This document shows positions 44,957 to 57,910 of a stretch of 64,000 nt of DNA, one piece after another. Below the pieces are notes generated by a model. It did not search any database. It was not told where the DNA came from and was given only the letters and a program-made list of their open reading frames with translations. The translations under genes were made by a program, and so were the position numbers. This DNA comes from Acidobacteriota bacterium (lineage in GTDB: Bacteria > Acidobacteriota > UBA6911). Location: assembly GCA_012719455.1 (NCBI GenBank), contig JAAYAJ010000056.1, forward strand, positions 21,023-85,022, in the 5' to 3' direction. Each line of letters opens with the position of its first letter. Within the stretch, counting starts at the first letter, position 1.

Positions 44957-45058
44957 CGGGAACCTGTTTGCGCAATCGGGGCGGAGCGCTTCCGCGCTCG
45001 TCATCTCGTCATGGTGAAGAACGGGATCGGCCGGTGACAAAGAGATCGGCCGTGCGGT

Positions 45059-46282
45059 TTAAAGTTTTCCCGCTCCGAAGAAGGTCTCGATGAACTGCGC
45101 CCCCTTCATCAGGCCGAGGGCGCCCGCTTTGACGCTCTCTTCGTCGAAGCGGGCGACGGCGTCGGGCTCGAGGCGCGGCGCGCGGATGGCGACCGGCACT
45201 GGCTCGCGGGTGTGGTTGCCGGTGGCGATGGGGGTCGGGTGGTCGGGAAGGACCGCCACGGTGCTCTCCCAGCCCCTGCGCTCGAGCCCTTCCAGGACGG
45301 GACCGATCAGGCGGCGGTCCAGGTCCTCGATGCAGCGGATCTTGAGCTGGAGGTCGCGCTCGTGCCCGGCTTCGTCGGCGGCCTCGACGTGGATGTAGAC
45401 AAAATCGACCTCCTCGAGCGCCTCGAGGGCCGCCTGGGCCTTTCCTTCGTAGTTGGTGTCGTAGAGACCCGTGGCCCCCTCCACCGCGACCGGTGTCATC
45501 CCCGCGTAGATGGCCAGCCCCTTGATGAGGTCCACGGCCGTGATCGCGGCGCCGCGGACGCCGAAGCGCTCCTCGATGGTCGGCATGATCGGCTTTTTCC
45601 CGGGGGCCCAGGGCCAGAGGGCGTTGGCCGGTTGTTTCCCCTCGGCTTGGCGCTTTTGGTTGACCGGGTGCCCGGCGAGGAATTTTTTCGATTCCTCGAC
45701 CAGGCGGTTCAGGAGCGCGGCCGTTTCCTCCCCCCCGGGCGTCATCGGCCGGATCGCCAGTTCCCGGTAGAGGACTCCGACGTGGTCGTGGGGCGGGAAG
45801 CACTCCAGCCGGAACTCCCCGCCGGGGACCACCAGGAGATGGCGATAGCTGAGGCCGGGATAGAGGCGCAGGGGCCAGTCGGCAAAGTGGGCGTCGAGGT
45901 CGTGGATCAGCCGGTGGGCTTCTTCATTGGAAATGTGACCGGCGGAGTGGCTGCGGATCCTGTCGTCCTCGATGCAGATCAGGTTGACCCGCAGCGCCAG
46001 GTCGTCGTCGTCGAGTTCCACGCCGAGGCTGGCGGCTTCGAGCACCCCCCGCCCCTCGGTCCCCTGGAAGAGCTCGCGGGCGTCGTAGCCGAGCACGGCG
46101 AGATTGGCGATGGCCGACCCGGTCATCATCCCGGGGGCGATCGTCTCCACGAGGCCGGTGCGCCCCTCCAGCGCGATCCGGTCCATCGCCGGGGTGTGCG
46201 CGGCCATCAGCGGGGTTTTCCCCCCAAGTTCGGGAACCGCGTAGTCGGCAATGCCGTCGCCTAGAAAAATGACGTATTTCAT
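45059..46282 (-). CDS. ApgM-family phosphoglycerate mutase-like, putative homoserine kinase (ThrB2)
   Basis: 407 residues of the alkaline-phosphatase-like ApgM/ThrB2 family: GDGIADYAVPELGGKTPLMA, the active Ser region GMMTGSAIANLAVLGYD, GRGVLEAASLGVEL, YIHVEAADEAGHERDL and VAVLPDHPTPIATGNHTREP. Members in bacteria lacking ThrB and next to thrC have been proposed to be alternative homoserine kinases. Here it starts in the thrC stop (ATGA), so the two are translationally coupled. I infer homoserine kinase, not glycolytic mutase. No classical thrB is in the window. Confidence 0.8.
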   Translation of the reverse strand: MKYVIFLGDGIADYAVPELGGKTPLMAAHTPAMDRIALEGRTGLVETIAPGMMTGSAIANLAVLGYDARELFQGTEGRGVLEAASLGVELDDDDLALRVNLICIEDDRIRSHSAGHISNEEAHRLIHDLDAHFADWPLRLYPGLSYRHLLVVPGGEFRLECFPPHDHVGVLYRELAIRPMTPGGEETAALLNRLVEESKKFLAGHPVNQKRQAEGKQPANALWPWAPGKKPIMPTIEERFGVRGAAITAVDLIKGLAIYAGMTPVAVEGATGLYDTNYEGKAQAALEALEEVDFVYIHVEAADEAGHERDLQLKIRCIEDLDRRLIGPVLEGLERRGWESTVAVLPDHPTPIATGNHTREPVPVAIRAPRLEPDAVARFDEESVKAGALGLMKGAQFIETFFGAGKL

Positions 46283-47634
46283 GAGCGGTACGTGTCCAGG
46301 ATCAGTCGGTGGAATGCCCCGTAATCGGCGGGCATGGTAAGGAAGCGCTCGTTTTTCAGCTCCAGCTCGGCCAGGCTCGGGGGCGCCTCGGGAGTGAACC
46401 CGAGCAGGTGTTCGATCTCCTCGGGGAACTTGGCCGGGTGTGCCGTCTCGACGCTCACGGCTATGGCGGAAGAGGGATGCTCGTGGAGGTAACGCTCCAG
46501 CCCGAGCCAGCCGACGGCGCCATGCGGCTCGAGCAGCAGCCGGCGCTCGTGCCAGGCGCGCCGGATCGTCTCCCGCGTTTCCTCGTCGCTCACGCTTACA
46601 GCCCACAGCAGGCTTTTCAGCTGCTCCATGTCCGGCATCCGGCGGATGGTCCCCGTCTCGTCCAGCCATCCCCCGAAGAGGGAGACGACGCGGGCGAAGT
46701 TGCTCGGGTGTCCCACGTTCATGGCGTTGGAGATACAGTGGCGCGAGGGGACGATTTTCTCGTACCGTCCCGTTTCCAGGAAGCGCGGAACCTCGTCGTT
46801 CTGGTTGGTGGCGACCACGATCCGTTCGACCGGAACCCCCATGCGCGCGGCCAGGAGCGCTCCCATCATGTTGCCGAAGTTGCCCGAGGGGACGGAGAAG
46901 ATGATCGGGCCCCCCTCGGGGGTGAGGCGGACGGCCGCGTAGACGTAGTAGACGATCTGCGGGAGTAGCCGCCCGATGTTGATCGAATTGGCCGAGGTCA
47001 GCTGCACCCCGGCGAGGGTCCGGTCGGTGAACGCCTGTTTGACCAGGGCCTGGCAATCGTCGAACTTCCCCTGGACCCCCACGGCGGTGATGTTTTCTCC
47101 GAGCGTGGTCATCTGCTTCCGCTGGCGCGCGCTGACCTCGGCGGGGGGGAAGAGCACCATGACATCGATCTTCGGGATCTTGTAAAAGGCGTGGGCGATG
47201 GCGCTCCCGGTGTCTCCGCTCGTGGCGGTCAGGATCACCAGCCGCCCCGGGGCGTCGCGGTGCAGTCGGCCGAACATCTGCCCCATCATCCGCCCGGCGA
47301 AATCCTTGAAAGAGGCGGTCGGGCCGCGGTCGAGGCGCAAGACGTACCGGCGGCCGTCCACCGGTTCGATCGGAACGTCAAAGTCGTAAGCCTCGCGGCA
47401 CATCTCCTCCAGGGTTTCCGGGGGGAAGGTGCACGACACGAATTTGGCCAGGACGGCGGCGGCGATCTCGGGGTAGGACCGGTCCCGGAGCGACTCGAGT
47501 TCTCCGGGGGCGAAGCGGGGGATGGAGACCGGAAGATAGAGGCCTTTGTCCGGCGCCTGCCCCTGTATCAGGGCCTGGGCCAGGCCGACCGTCGGTGTCT
47601 GTCCGTTGGTGCTTGCGTACAGCATCTGATCCAT
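46279..47634 (-). CDS. thrC: Threonine synthase
   Basis: 451 residues, a fold-II PLP enzyme that converts O-phosphohomoserine to threonine. The PLP lysine is in PTASFKDFAGRMMGQ, and TATSGDTGSAIAHAFY and IFSVPSGNFGNMMG are the phosphate and glycine loops. ATG 47634 (MDQMLYAST) has GGGAG at 6 nt; the earlier frame residues are not conserved. It overlaps the ThrB2-like gene downstream. Confidence 0.96.
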   Translation of the reverse strand: MDQMLYASTNGQTPTVGLAQALIQGQAPDKGLYLPVSIPRFAPGELESLRDRSYPEIAAAVLAKFVSCTFPPETLEEMCREAYDFDVPIEPVDGRRYVLRLDRGPTASFKDFAGRMMGQMFGRLHRDAPGRLVILTATSGDTGSAIAHAFYKIPKIDVMVLFPPAEVSARQRKQMTTLGENITAVGVQGKFDDCQALVKQAFTDRTLAGVQLTSANSINIGRLLPQIVYYVYAAVRLTPEGGPIIFSVPSGNFGNMMGALLAARMGVPVERIVVATNQNDEVPRFLETGRYEKIVPSRHCISNAMNVGHPSNFARVVSLFGGWLDETGTIRRMPDMEQLKSLLWAVSVSDEETRETIRRAWHERRLLLEPHGAVGWLGLERYLHEHPSSAIAVSVETAHPAKFPEEIEHLLGFTPEAPPSLAELELKNERFLTMPADYGAFHRLILDTYRS

Positions 47635-47741
47635 TCCGGTCTCCCGCGTGGTGGCCAAAGTTACGCGGCCATTATACCCTAGACGAATCCGGGCCGAAAC
47701 CATCAGAGAGTGCTAAAAATCGGCAGGGAAGGGGTTTTGGG

Positions 47742-49556
47742 CTACTGGATGTCGAAAAAGGAGCGGATCAGGGGGAGGTGCTCCTGGATATCGCCTTCGG
47801 TGGGGGACCGCTCCCAGGGGTCCCGCTCGAGGTCGTAGATGGTCACCTTCCGCCCGAGCACGTCGAAGAGGAACTTTTCCGGGTAGCGCACGACCGAAAT
47901 GTATCCCCCGCCGTAGGGCTGGATCGAGAGCTTGGCCATGGAGGGCGGGGTGCGCTCCCCGTCCGCCCCGAGCCAGGGGGCGAACGATTCTCCCAGCAGG
48001 GCCCCGTGATCCATCCCCAGCAGGTCGAGCATGGTCGGGAGGAGGTCCATCTGGCTGAAGCGCTCCGGGACTTCGACGCCGGAGCCAAAGCGGCCGCCGG
48101 AGTCGGCCGGGGGGACGAAGAGGAGGGAGATCAGGAAGTTCTCCTCCCAGGCCCCGCGCTCGTTGTAGATGTTGTGCTTGTGGATCGGGAGCGGCCAGGA
48201 GTGGTCGCTGACGGCCACCAGCGACCCCCGCTCGCCGAAGCGCGCGCGGAAGAGGTCGTAGCAGAGCCCGAAATAGGCGTCCTGGACGAAGGTGGTGTTC
48301 GACAGCCGTTCTTCGAATTTTCCGGGCTTGGGGAAGGGGATCGTGTCCAGGAGCGCCTCGTCGAGCACTTCGAACGGGGTGTGGTTGGTGGCCCCGGTGT
48401 CGAGGAAGACGAAGATCTTATCTCCCGCGTAATGGTTGTCGAGGTGCTCGAAGACCCGGCGGTAGAAGATGTCCTCCCGGTAGCCCCAGTCAAACTTGAT
48501 GTCCCCCGGCCGCATGATCTCGTCGGAAAGCACTTCCTCGAAGCCGGTCGAGTGGGCAAAACTGACGATCCGGGGGTTGCGGCTTCCCCCGAAGAAATAG
48601 AGGGTGCGGTAGCCGAGCGATCGGAACAGCTGCGGCAGGCAAGTGAGTTTTTCGATCTCCTCCGGGGTGTATTCGTCCACCAGCGCCCCGGCGGCGCTCG
48701 GTGGGACCCCGCACAGAATGCATTCGTAGCCGCGCAGGCTCTGGACCGAGTTGCCGTACATGCGGGGAAAGAGGACGCCGTCCTGCGCCGCGCGCATCAA
48801 TTGCGGGGTGACCCGGGGGCCGGTCAGCAGGCCGCTGAGGCTTTCCTGCTTGACGACGAAGACCGCGTCCCCCAGGGCGCCGGGGGCGAAGCGGCCGTTC
48901 GATCGGGCGCTCTCGGACTGAAGCCGGGCGATGTGGCGCTCGTAGAGCTCGGTGTATTCGTTGCGCAGGCTCCGGTCGCTGAGGAAACTGGAATAGACGA
49001 ACCCGGCGGCCGATCCCCGGACGGAAGCCATCGTCAACCCCTGGCATAGGGCGGACAGGGCGATGACGCCCCCGAGGCCCAGGGCGAAGGCGCGCGGCGC
49101 GCGCCCGCCGAGGCGTAAAAGCGGCGCGTAGGCCCGTTTTTGGCAGAGGGCGAAGATCGCGATGAGGGCGATGACCACCGGGAACCAGGGGGCGAAGAGC
49201 TTCCAGGTGGCCGGCAGGGCGTCGCCGAGGTTGTACCACATGAAGAAAAAGTCGAAGTCCATTTTACGGACCGATTTGTAGACCGCAAGGAAGAGGAGGA
49301 AATGAAAGCCGACCGCTGTGAGCGTAGAGACGGCGATGCGGCCCCCCCGCCGGCGCCAAATCCCCGGGAGGGAGGCGAAGAGGAGGTATAGCGCGACCGG
49401 CGCCAGGACAACGCAGAGGATGTTGACGAACAGGATCAGGGTGGAAACCTGGAAGAAGGGGAGGTCGGCCACGAAGGTGTCCAGTTCCAAGCCGCAGTAG
49501 ATCCCGAACAGGACCAGGTAGAGGCCGAGGAGGCCCCACTCGAGCCTCTTACTCAT
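47742..49556 (-). CDS. LtaS-like sulfatase-fold membrane protein
   Basis: 604 residues. About five N-terminal membrane helices (residues ~7-175) lead to an alkaline-phosphatase/sulfatase-fold periplasmic domain: FVVKQESLSGLLTG, FPRMYGNSVQSLRGYECILC (catalytic Ser/Thr side), FFGGSRNPRIVSFAHSTGFE, VFVFLDTGATNHTPFE and LVAVSDHSWPLP. These match LTA synthase/phosphoglycerol transferase-type enzymes that move phospholipid headgroups. Gram-negative versions modify periplasmic glycans or lipids. It overlaps the ABC permease gene by 8 nt. Confidence 0.85.
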   Translation of the reverse strand: MSKRLEWGLLGLYLVLFGIYCGLELDTFVADLPFFQVSTLILFVNILCVVLAPVALYLLFASLPGIWRRRGGRIAVSTLTAVGFHFLLFLAVYKSVRKMDFDFFFMWYNLGDALPATWKLFAPWFPVVIALIAIFALCQKRAYAPLLRLGGRAPRAFALGLGGVIALSALCQGLTMASVRGSAAGFVYSSFLSDRSLRNEYTELYERHIARLQSESARSNGRFAPGALGDAVFVVKQESLSGLLTGPRVTPQLMRAAQDGVLFPRMYGNSVQSLRGYECILCGVPPSAAGALVDEYTPEEIEKLTCLPQLFRSLGYRTLYFFGGSRNPRIVSFAHSTGFEEVLSDEIMRPGDIKFDWGYREDIFYRRVFEHLDNHYAGDKIFVFLDTGATNHTPFEVLDEALLDTIPFPKPGKFEERLSNTTFVQDAYFGLCYDLFRARFGERGSLVAVSDHSWPLPIHKHNIYNERGAWEENFLISLLFVPPADSGGRFGSGVEVPERFSQMDLLPTMLDLLGMDHGALLGESFAPWLGADGERTPPSMAKLSIQPYGGGYISVVRYPEKFLFDVLGRKVTIYDLERDPWERSPTEGDIQEHLPLIRSFFDIQ

Positions 49557-50739
49557 AGCGCAGCGCTTCCACCGGGTTCATGCGCGAAGCCCGCAGCGCG
49601 GGGAGCATGCCGAAAGTCAGTCCCACCAGCAGGGTGACCCCGAAGCCGAAAACGATGGCCAGGACGGGGATATCGATCCGGATGTCGGGGGCGAAAAAGC
49701 GGACGGAAAAGGGGGCGGCCACCCCTAGGAGGGTGCCCACCAGGCCCCCGCCGCAACTGAGGATCAGCGCCTCGACCAGGAATTCGGTCAGCAGCACCTT
49801 GCGGTGGGCGCCGATCGCCTTCTTGATTCCGATCTCCCGCGTCCGTTCGGTCACGGTGATGAGCATGATGTTCATGATGCTGATGCCGCTTGCGACGAGC
49901 GAGATGGCCGCGATCACCAGCAGTACCAGGGTCAGTCCGAGGCTGATCTTTCCCGCCGCCTCGAGGATGCTTGCGAGGTTGATGACACTGTAGAAATCCT
50001 GGTCGCGGTGCCGGGCGATCAGAAGCCGCTCGATCTCCTCCGTGACTTGGGGGACCAACCCCATGTTTACGGCCGACACGTAGATGCTGTCGATCGAGTC
50101 GTCCGGCTTGAAATAGCGGACGACGGGCAGCGGCATGACGGCGCTGAATTCGGCCACCTCCGTCTGTCCGAAGGTGTTGGCTCTTTCGCTGAAAATGCCG
50201 ATGACCGTGAAGCGGATGCCGTGGAGCGTGATCGAACCGTCGTAGAAGGGATCGCGTGCCAGGCGCCGCCGGAACGGTTCGGTGATCACGCACACCTTGC
50301 TCCGCAACCGCATGTCGTTGTCGTCGATGAAGGTGCCCTCCAGGATGCGCAGGTTGCGCACCTCGCGGTATTCGGGCGTCGTCCCGATCAGGGTGACGCG
50401 GCGCGACACCCCGTCGAGCGTCAGGGTGGGGAAACTGGTGATGAGGGGGGCTACATTTCCGACTCCAGGGACTTCCTTCCGTATCGCCTCGACGTCCCCC
50501 GGACTGAGCCGGTCGGCGACGGGGGCCGACTCGTTGTTGATGGAGATCAGGTTGGTTCCCACCCCCTGGATCTGCTCCAGGGTATAGGCCCGTCCGCTGA
50601 TCCCGGCGATGACGACCAGCACCAGCGAAGCGGTGCCCACGACCATGCTCAGCGACGTCAGGACCGCTCGCCCCCAGTTGCGCAGGAGCGCCTGGACGGC
50701 GGTGCGGAGGATCTCGAAGATGGGGAAGGATGTCTTCAT
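49549..50739 (-). CDS. MacB/FtsX-type ABC transporter permease
   Basis: 396 residues. One N-terminal helix (AVLTSLSMVVGTASLVLVVI), a MacB-like periplasmic core (~45-260), then three C-terminal helices of the FtsX type with the SINMLITVTERTREIGIKKAI-like coupling segment (MNIMLITVTERTREIGIKKA). It carries no nucleotide-binding domain and no ATPase is adjacent. Gene order adaptor-permease-LtaS-like with ATGA and 8-nt overlaps suggests one operon. Confidence 0.88.
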   Translation of the reverse strand: MKTSFPIFEILRTAVQALLRNWGRAVLTSLSMVVGTASLVLVVIAGISGRAYTLEQIQGVGTNLISINNESAPVADRLSPGDVEAIRKEVPGVGNVAPLITSFPTLTLDGVSRRVTLIGTTPEYREVRNLRILEGTFIDDNDMRLRSKVCVITEPFRRRLARDPFYDGSITLHGIRFTVIGIFSERANTFGQTEVAEFSAVMPLPVVRYFKPDDSIDSIYVSAVNMGLVPQVTEEIERLLIARHRDQDFYSVINLASILEAAGKISLGLTLVLLVIAAISLVASGISIMNIMLITVTERTREIGIKKAIGAHRKVLLTEFLVEALILSCGGGLVGTLLGVAAPFSVRFFAPDIRIDIPVLAIVFGFGVTLLVGLTFGMLPALRASRMNPVEALRYE

Positions 50740-51950
50740 CAGGATGCCGGCCGGCCGGGGTTTGCGTCGAGCGGATTGGTCACCACGACCTCGCCCTCCC
50801 GGACCCCCTCAAGAATTTCAATCTCCTCGGCGGTGACCAGCCCGGTGACAATGGTCCGTACGGACGCCTCCGACCCTTCCATCACCATGATCGCCCGCTT
50901 CCCGTCCAGGCTGAAGACGGCGCTGCGGGGGACCGTGAGCGCGTCCGACTTCTGTTCGGTGGTGATTTCGACCTTCACGTTGAGGTTGGGGATCAGTTCC
51001 TCCGGCTCCCCCTCAATGGAGCAGAGGACATAGCCCACCGTGCGATTGTCGAGATCCACCACCTGTCCGGCCGGCCTTTCGACTGTCCCGTTCCAGTGCC
51101 GGTTCGCCAGCCCGTCCCATTCGATCCGCGCCGGCTGGCCCTCGGCGATCATCCCAAGATCGGGCTCGTCCACGTAGGCACGGAGCCGCACCCTGCCCGG
51201 CTGGTTGATCCGGGCCAGGAGTTGACCCTTGGCGACCCGGGCGCCCGGTTTCACCTCGAGGGCGAACAGCACTCCCGCTCTCGGCGCCCGCACGGTTTCC
51301 ATCCCGACCTGTTGCTCCAGGAACTCCACCTGCGCGGCCAGTTCCCGGACTTTCGCCCGTTCCCACTCCTTCTCCTGGACCGAGTAGCGCCCGAGGAGAT
51401 CGATCTTCTGTCGCTCGAGTCCCTGGATCTGCAACTGGAGCCGGTCCCGCTCTCCGGCGAGGGCTTCCACCGACGCCCGCGCCACGGCCCCCCTGGCAAG
51501 CAGGCGCTCCTCCACCGCGAGATCTTTTCGTGTGCGCTCGAGGGCATGGGCGGCGGCGGCGATCGAGGCATCGAGCACCGTGACTTCCTCCTCGGGAGGG
51601 CCGGTCTCGGCCCGCCGTGCCTGCCTCCTCGCTTCGAGCAGCGCGGTCCTCGCGTCGGCGAGGGCCGTGCGGGTTTCAGCCGATTCCAGTTCGATGAGGT
51701 TCTGCCCGGGGGCGATGCGGGCTCCTTCCTTTACGGGAATGCGCGCCACCACCCCGTCGATGGGGGCGTAGACCTCGCTCTGCTGCACCGGCTCGATGAT
51801 GCCGTTGGTGTTGACTGCCAGCCGCAGATCCTGGCGCACGGCGCGAGCGGTGTGATATTGCGGGGCGTCCGAGCCCCGGTTCAGAATGATCATCGCAACG
51901 ACGAGGCCGATGAGGACCAGGATGGCAGCCGGAATGAGAATCTTGCGCAT
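50739..51950 (-). CDS. Periplasmic adaptor (HlyD/MacA-type membrane-fusion protein)
   Basis: 403 residues. An N-terminal membrane anchor (RKILIPAAILVLIGLVVAMI), then lipoyl/barrel halves (SEVYAPIDGVVARIPVKEGA and RIAPGQNLIELE), a long coiled-coil hairpin (~85-220), and beta-barrel domains (AGVLFALEVKPGARVAKGQL). It links an inner-membrane transporter to an outer-membrane channel. ATG 51950 with a GAGAGG site is favoured over ATG 51971. The stop overlaps the permease start (ATGA). Confidence 0.9.
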   Translation of the reverse strand: MRKILIPAAILVLIGLVVAMIILNRGSDAPQYHTARAVRQDLRLAVNTNGIIEPVQQSEVYAPIDGVVARIPVKEGARIAPGQNLIELESAETRTALADARTALLEARRQARRAETGPPEEEVTVLDASIAAAAHALERTRKDLAVEERLLARGAVARASVEALAGERDRLQLQIQGLERQKIDLLGRYSVQEKEWERAKVRELAAQVEFLEQQVGMETVRAPRAGVLFALEVKPGARVAKGQLLARINQPGRVRLRAYVDEPDLGMIAEGQPARIEWDGLANRHWNGTVERPAGQVVDLDNRTVGYVLCSIEGEPEELIPNLNVKVEITTEQKSDALTVPRSAVFSLDGKRAIMVMEGSEASVRTIVTGLVTAEEIEILEGVREGEVVVTNPLDANPGRPAS

Positions 51951-52162
51951 GACTCCGCCTCTCATTAGCAAAACAGTAAGGTTACCGCATCCTGCGGCGT
52001 TTGTGAAACCGGTCGGACAGGCTCCGAACAGGATGTTGAAAAATCCGCCATTTTCATCCTAAAAAATTCACAATAGGAATTGTCCTCGCAAGGAGGCCTC
52101 GCCGGCTTGGGAACGGAGATGGGGACGAACCATTTTAATCCTTGCCGTTTTCATCAAGTGGC
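51951..52162. repeat. Intergenic region with REP-like GATGGGGACG segment
   Basis: 212 bases without a gene. AT-rich patch at ~52030-52085, then GATGGGGACGAACCATTTT (52119-52137), which resembles the GATGGGGACGGA unit near 63.05 kb. No mobile-element ORF is present. Confidence 0.35.
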
Positions 52163-52744
52163 TCACGGCCCCCGATCGCGTATGAAAACCTGCTTCAGCT
52201 TGACCAACCCTTCGGGGGTGGCGATCAGGGTCTTGACGGTCAGGGTCCTGCGGTCCCGGGAGAGGGAGAACTCCTCCTGGACGTTGTGCTCCACCCTCCC
52301 GTGCCCGGTCGAGATCGACTGGATCCCCGCGGTGAGGAGCTTCCCCTTCTTCCATTCCGTGCGGGAGGCGTACTCGCCACGGCCGTCGGAGGCGAGATTG
52401 AGGCAGCGGCCGCCGTCGAAGGCGAACTCCTGGGTGACCGTCCTCCTCTCCCCGTCAAGGGTGAATCGGCGCACGATTCGGATTCGGTCTCCCGTCTGGG
52501 TGATCTCCAGGCGCAGGCTGGACATGAAGCCGGCGGGGGAGGGGTCGGGCAGAGGGGGCGGGGCGTCTTCGACGACAGTAATGGGGCCGGCGTCGATATG
52601 CAGGTTGCGGATCCCCGGCGCCACCTGTTCCATCTCGCTTCTGTCGGGGACAAGTGCCCAGTTCCCGCCGAGATCGGCGCGTTTCTCCGCGGCCGGCGCC
52701 GCCAGCGCCATAGCGGCGGATACGAACCAGACGACAATATTCAT
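52163..52744 (-). CDS. Secreted protein of unknown function
   Basis: 193 residues with a signal peptide (VVWFVSAAMALAAPAAE) and GGAGGAG at 8 nt before the ATG. The mature chain is beta-rich: LGGNWALVPDRSEMEQVAPG, FMSSLRLEITQTGDRIRIVR, TVTQEFAFDGGRCLNL, EEFSLSRDRRTLTVKTLIAT. This pattern (a start like GxWxLxxxxS and repeated KVEQxGD-type strands) is common among uncharacterised lipocalin-like proteins. No partner nearby; it is divergent from the ATPase operon. Confidence 0.65.
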   Translation of the reverse strand: MNIVVWFVSAAMALAAPAAEKRADLGGNWALVPDRSEMEQVAPGIRNLHIDAGPITVVEDAPPPLPDPSPAGFMSSLRLEITQTGDRIRIVRRFTLDGERRTVTQEFAFDGGRCLNLASDGRGEYASRTEWKKGKLLTAGIQSISTGHGRVEHNVQEEFSLSRDRRTLTVKTLIATPEGLVKLKQVFIRDRGP

Positions 52745-52873
52745 GGCGGTGTCTCCTCCCGCACGGACGGGCTTCTCCCCTCAGTGTACTCCCCCGCGCG
52801 GCCGGTCGAGGAAGGTGGTTGGCTAATTTATTGATGCATTTGATTATGTGGGTTTTTTGGTGAGGGATCAATC

Positions 52874-52903
52874 TTGACGTCCGGAGGAAGTCTGTGTTAG
52901 CTT
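52874..52903 (+). promoter_or_regulatory. Candidate promoter of the atpHAGDC operon
   Basis: TTGACG (52874-52879) is a good -35; TAGCTT (52898-52903) is a modest -10 at 18 nt. An AT-rich track lies upstream. The GTG start follows at 52930. Confidence 0.4.
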
Positions 52904-52929
52904 GAACCGTTTATATCTGGAGAAAACGG

Positions 52930-53505
52930 GTGATTTCCTCTGTGGTTGCCAGAAGATACGCCAGGTCGCTGGCCGATGTCGCTTTCGAGGAGAAGGCGGC
53001 GGAGCGGGTGATCGCGGATCTCGAGCGCTTCCAGGAGATCTTTGCTGCCGTGCCTGACGTCCTCGAGGCCCTGGCTTCGCCCGCCGTTGCGCGCGCAGCC
53101 AAGGGCCGGTTGCTGGACGAGCTGCTCGGCCGCTATCCCGTCAGCCCGCTGGCGTCCAATTTTTTATACGTACTCCTCCGCAACAACCGGATCCGGTATT
53201 TCCCCGCCATCCTGGGAGAATTTCGGAAGACGATCGATGCCCGCCTGGGACTGGTGCGCGCGCGGGTGACGTCGGCCGCGCCGCTCGGAGAGCCGGAACT
53301 GAAGAGGATGGAGGCCGGCCTGTCCCGGTTCACTGGCGCGCGGGTCCAGGTCGAACCGCGCACCGACCCGGGCTTGCTGGGGGGGGTCATGGTCGAGATC
53401 GGGAGCACTGTTTACGACGGCTCGATCCGGACCCGGCTTGAGGAGATGAAGCGGCGCCTGGCTGAAAACCACCGGGAGAGTCGGTCGGAAACGCGGCAGG
53501 ACTGA
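52930..53505 (+). CDS. atpH: F1-ATPase delta subunit
   Basis: 191 residues. The pattern VVARRYARSLADVAFEEKAAE at the start and FLYVLLRNNRIRYFPAILGE, then GLLGGVMVEIGSTVYDGSIR near the end, is typical of AtpH, the stalk connector. The GTG start has GGAGA 7 nt upstream. First gene of an F1-only cluster; no atpB, atpE or atpF precede it. Confidence 0.94.
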   Translation: MISSVVARRYARSLADVAFEEKAAERVIADLERFQEIFAAVPDVLEALASPAVARAAKGRLLDELLGRYPVSPLASNFLYVLLRNNRIRYFPAILGEFRKTIDARLGLVRARVTSAAPLGEPELKRMEAGLSRFTGARVQVEPRTDPGLLGGVMVEIGSTVYDGSIRTRLEEMKRRLAENHRESRSETRQD

Positions 53506-53537
53506 ACGCGTAGCGCTCGCAGAGAGGGAACGAGTTT

Positions 53538-57385
<3,848 letters not shown>

Positions 57386-57402
57386 TGGCGCAGGGGGGAA
57401 CC

Positions 57403-57861
57403 ATGGCACTGCCCGATACCATTCATCTCGAGGTCGTCACGCCCGACCGGCAGATCTTCAGCGGCGATGTCGACGCCATCGTGGTCCCCGCCCGGCAGGG
57501 CTACATGGGGATCCTGCCGGGGCACGCGCCGCTCCTGGCGGAACTGGGGATCGGGGAGATCTCCATCCAGACCGGCGCGGACACCGACTACATGTTCTGC
57601 TCCTGGGGGTTCCTGGAGGTTTTGCCCGACCGGGTGGTGCTGCTTGCGCAAACGGCGGAGATGGCTTCCGACATCGACGTCAAGCGCGCGGAGGAGGCGA
57701 AGGAGCGCGCGGAAAAGATGCTGTCGTCCCAGGATCCCGGGACCGATTTTCGGGGCGCGGAGCTGGCGTTGATGCAGGCGATCTCCCGGCTCAACGCGGC
57801 GCACAGGCTCATCAAGAAAAAGCAGCCGCGTTCCTGCTTGCATGAAAAAAGCCGCCGGTGA
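57403..57861 (+). CDS. atpC: F1-ATPase epsilon subunit
   Basis: 152 residues. The beta-sandwich head (IHLEVVTPDRQIFSGDVDAI, GYMGILPGHAPLLAELG) leads to a helical tail (RAEEAKERAEKMLSS). ATG 57403 with AGGGGGG is preferred; ATG 57385 overlaps the atpD stop. Its last codons enter a bidirectional hairpin. Confidence 0.94.
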   Translation: MALPDTIHLEVVTPDRQIFSGDVDAIVVPARQGYMGILPGHAPLLAELGIGEISIQTGADTDYMFCSWGFLEVLPDRVVLLAQTAEMASDIDVKRAEEAKERAEKMLSSQDPGTDFRGAELALMQAISRLNAAHRLIKKKQPRSCLHEKSRR

Positions 57862-57881
57862 GAGTTTCCTCCGCCGGCGGC
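57845..57881 (-). terminator. Intrinsic terminator of TPR paralog 3, also abutting atpC
   Basis: GCCGCCGG (57851-57858) pairs with CCGGCGGC (57874-57881). On the minus strand the stem is followed by T6 (57850-57845), so it ends transcription of the TPR gene. For atpC (+) the tail is weaker (TTCCGTTGTT). Confidence 0.85.
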
Positions 57882-57910
57882 TTCCGTTGTTCCGCGCTTC
57901 TCCTTAGGAT

